From contig JAZQJX010000079.1 in NCBI GenBank assembly GCA_045541875.1, positions 1-55,214 on the forward strand: a stretch of 55,214 nt of DNA, in the 5' to 3' direction. Position 1 is the first letter of the stretch; the number at the start of each line of letters is the position of its first letter. The translations under genes and the position numbers were made by a program. Positions 53,487 through 55,214 of this stretch are shown here, in pieces. A model generated the notes under the pieces. That model saw nothing but the letters and a program-made list of their open reading frames with translations. It was not told the DNA's origin and ran no database searches. The DNA comes from RGIG1828 sp045541875. Its GTDB lineage: Bacteria; Bacillota; Clostridia; UMGS1810.

Positions 53487-55214
53487 ATGAAAAAAGTATT
53501 ATCAATGTTACTGACATTGTCTCTTGTAATGATGTCAGTAATGGCTCTGCCGGTAGTGTCGCTGGCAGATGGTGAGGACATACTCACAAGCGCAGTTGAC
53601 ACAATAACAACATCGATTCAGACAAGAAACTTTGAGGCACATCCTGTTACTGCCCTGATTGATGATGATTTTGACGGTGATCAGCTTTACAAATCAGAAA
53701 ATGGTGTCGGATACGACAATGTTGACGGAAAAGCAGTTGATCTCGTAATTACAATGACACTTAAAGATGTTTACTCAATTGACTCATTCAAAATCTATGA
53801 AAACTACCTTTCTGACTATGGCACATGTACAGATAATGTGACAATTCAGATTGGTACCGGTTCAGATCTTGCAACTGCAATTTCAGGCGCTACACTTAAT
53901 ACCGGTGCAGACGGATGCCTGGAGACAGAATTTGTATTTGACAAAGCCTATAAAGGTGACAAAATTGTTGTTACTTTGAAAGGCGGTAAAGATGCAAGAG
54001 GTAACAGCCAGTCTCATTATCAGATCTGGGAACTTGAAGCTTTTGGCGAAAAGGTTATCGCAAGAGAAGACATTCTCACAGGAGCAGTAAGTGAAATCAC
54101 AACATCAGTTCAGACAAGAAACTTTGAGGCACATCCTGTTACCGCTATGATTGATGATGATTTTGACGGCGATCAGCTCTATAAATCCGAAAACGGTGCA
54201 GGATATGACAATGTCGACGGAAAATCTGTTGACCTTGTAATCACAATGACACTTGATAACTACTATGCAATAGACACATTCAAGATCTATGATAACTATC
54301 TTGTTGACTATGAAGTATGCACAGATGATGTAACCATACAGATTGGTGATGAGTCCGGTCTTGCAACAGCAATTTCAGGCGGAATACTCAATACAAGTGA
54401 TAGCAATGGTTGTTTAGAGACAGCATTTATATTTGATAAAGCATACACAGGTAACAAAATTGTTGTTACATTAAAAGGTGGAAAAACTGCTCGTACAGGT
54501 GGTCAGTCACAGTATCAGATCTGGGAACTTGAAGCATTTGGTGAAGCAGGTGAAGCACCTGTTGCAAAGGGAGATATTCTCACAAGTGCTGTGACATCAA
54601 TCGAAACATCAATAATTTCAAGAAATACTGAATTTCACCCCATAACAGCAATGATTGATGATAGCTTTACAGGTGATAATATGTATAAATCTGAAGTTGG
54701 AGATAATGATACAATAAACGGAATATCTGTTGACCTTGTAATCACATTAAATCTTGATGCATACTATGCAATAGATACATTCAAAATCTACGAGAACTAT
54801 ATCCCTGATTTTGGTGTATGTACAGATGATGTAACAATTCAGATAGTTGGTGTAGATGGAGCACAAACCGCTATTACCGGTGGAAAATTAAATACAAGTT
54901 CAGAAAGAGGAAGTCTTGAAACTGCATTTGTGTTTGATAAAGCATACACAGGAAATAAGATTATTGTAACATTAAAAGGCGGACAGGCAAAACGTTCCGG
55001 CGGCGAATCACACTACCAGATTTATGAACTCGAAGCCTTCGGAGAAGTTGCACAAGTTCCTGTAGCAAGAGAAGATATTCTCACAGGAGCAGTGACATCA
55101 ATCGAAACATCAATAATTTCAAGAAATACTGAATTTCACCCCATAACAGCAATGATTGATGATAGCTTTACAGGTGATAATATGTATAAATCTGAAGTTG
55201 GAGATAATGATACA
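53487..55214 (+). CDS. Secreted protein of tandem discoidin-like repeats (3' end outside window)
   Basis: A frame of 576 codons still open at the window edge. Signal peptide about 1-28 (KKVLSMLLTLSLVMMSVMALP). The rest is tandem units of 164, 168 and 167 residues that start at residues 30, 194, 362 and 529; the fourth is cut by the edge. Each has DILTxAV, a fast-evolving loop, AMIDDDFDGDQLYKSE, DLVITMTL, IDTFKIYENY, VTIQIG, FDKAYTGNKIVVTLKGG and YQIWELEAFGE, the pattern of F5/8 type C galactose-binding-like modules. It has an AGGAGGG site. It probably binds glycans at the cell surface; what follows the repeats is unknown. Confidence 0.88.
   Translation, partial: MKKVLSMLLTLSLVMMSVMALPVVSLADGEDILTSAVDTITTSIQTRNFEAHPVTALIDDDFDGDQLYKSENGVGYDNVDGKAVDLVITMTLKDVYSIDSFKIYENYLSDYGTCTDNVTIQIGTGSDLATAISGATLNTGADGCLETEFVFDKAYKGDKIVVTLKGGKDARGNSQSHYQIWELEAFGEKVIAREDILTGAVSEITTSVQTRNFEAHPVTAMIDDDFDGDQLYKSENGAGYDNVDGKSVDLVITMTLDNYYAIDTFKIYDNYLVDYEVCTDDVTIQIGDESGLATAISGGILNTSDSNGCLETAFIFDKAYTGNKIVVTLKGGKTARTGGQSQYQIWELEAFGEAGEAPVAKGDILTSAVTSIETSIISRNTEFHPITAMIDDSFTGDNMYKSEVGDNDTINGISVDLVITLNLDAYYAIDTFKIYENYIPDFGVCTDDVTIQIVGVDGAQTAITGGKLNTSSERGSLETAFVFDKAYTGNKIIVTLKGGQAKRSGGESHYQIYELEAFGEVAQVPVAREDILTGAVTSIETSIISRNTEFHPITAMIDDSFTGDNMYKSEVGDNDT
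53574..54065 (+). repeat. Discoidin-like repeat 1 (164 codons)
   Basis: Begins at the GAG codon of EDILTSAV. It shares much with repeat 2, such as RNFEAHPVTA. Confidence 0.9.
54066..54569 (+). repeat. Discoidin-like repeat 2 (168 codons)
   Basis: Begins EDILTGAV and ends with an insert GEAGEAPVAK before repeat 3. Confidence 0.9.
54570..55070 (+). repeat. Discoidin-like repeat 3 (167 codons)
   Basis: Begins GDILTSAV, with SIISRNTEFHPITAMIDDSF instead of the form in repeats 1 and 2. Confidence 0.9.
55071..55214 (+). repeat. Discoidin-like repeat 4, cut by the window edge
   Basis: Bases 55092-55214 are identical to 54591-54713 of repeat 3. Confidence 0.9.

Noticed and set aside
53574..55214. 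CRISPR array or satellite DNA
   Set aside because: The repeats are about 500 bases long, keep one reading frame and code for discoidin-like domains.

Overview
The window looks like the chromosome of a low-GC, endospore-forming anaerobic member of the Clostridia (Firmicutes). The evidence is an unmistakable sigma-G, ZapA, a DnaD/DnaI-type helicase loader, ECF transporter genes, a Prp protease beside an N-terminally extended L27, AGGAGG ribosome binding sites, near-consensus sigma-A promoters, TTG starts and S-layer homology (SLH) domains. The large SLH and polysaccharide-lyase-like proteins at the right end suggest a plant- or glycan-degrading gut lineage. That ecological reading is inference. 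No rRNA, tRNA or CRISPR array was seen.

Layout. 1-1273 is the 3' part of a group II intron (reverse transcriptase ORF plus domains V and VI), cut by the window edge. 1356-3822 holds a GNAT acetyltransferase divergent from a cyclophilin-like lipoprotein, then GAPDH and its terminator. 3853-8406 (minus) is an operon of a PurF-like protein, a stand-alone methionine synthase activation protein and a short MetH. 8530-11310 (minus) holds sigG, a NahK-like sugar kinase and a nucleotidyltransferase, divergent from an AraC regulator. 12431-20635 runs zapA, U32 peptidase, dut, maf, mreC, mreD, mrdA, a MinD-like ATPase and mgsA, mainly cell division and rod-shape genes. 20904-29031 runs dnaD, dnaI, a methyltransferase, ecfA1, ecfA2, ecfT, truA, a DUF5711-like protein and cvpA. 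29089-31992 (minus) is a GntR (YtrA type)/ABC transporter operon. 32105-34560 is the L21/Prp/L27/Obg ribosomal group. 34671-35534 is a sugar isomerase-like TIM barrel.

35799-55214 is the accessory and most unusual part: six consecutive large genes, probably one transcription unit, behind one promoter bracketed by two copies of the same 13-base LacI-type half-palindromic site. Three encode paralogous heparinase II/III-like proteins (about 1223, 914 and 1299 aa) that share a concanavalin-like module, a copper-amine-oxidase-N-like stalk module and a lyase core. The first and third have signal peptides and the middle one has none. They are followed by a 1425-aa SLH-anchored protein with three copies of a beta-sandwich module also found once at the N-terminus of the third lyase, then an 897-aa exported protein with SLH-like N-terminal repeats, then a secreted protein built of about 165-residue discoidin-like repeats that runs off the window. 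I read this as a cell-surface acidic-polysaccharide capture and cleavage system. The modules are seen; the substrate and the assembly are inferred.

Start codons were moved from the longest open frame wherever a ribosome binding site or a family alignment decided it (metH, zapA, mreD, the minD-like gene, mgsA, dnaI, ecfA1, ecfA2, the permease, gntR, rplU and the middle lyase).
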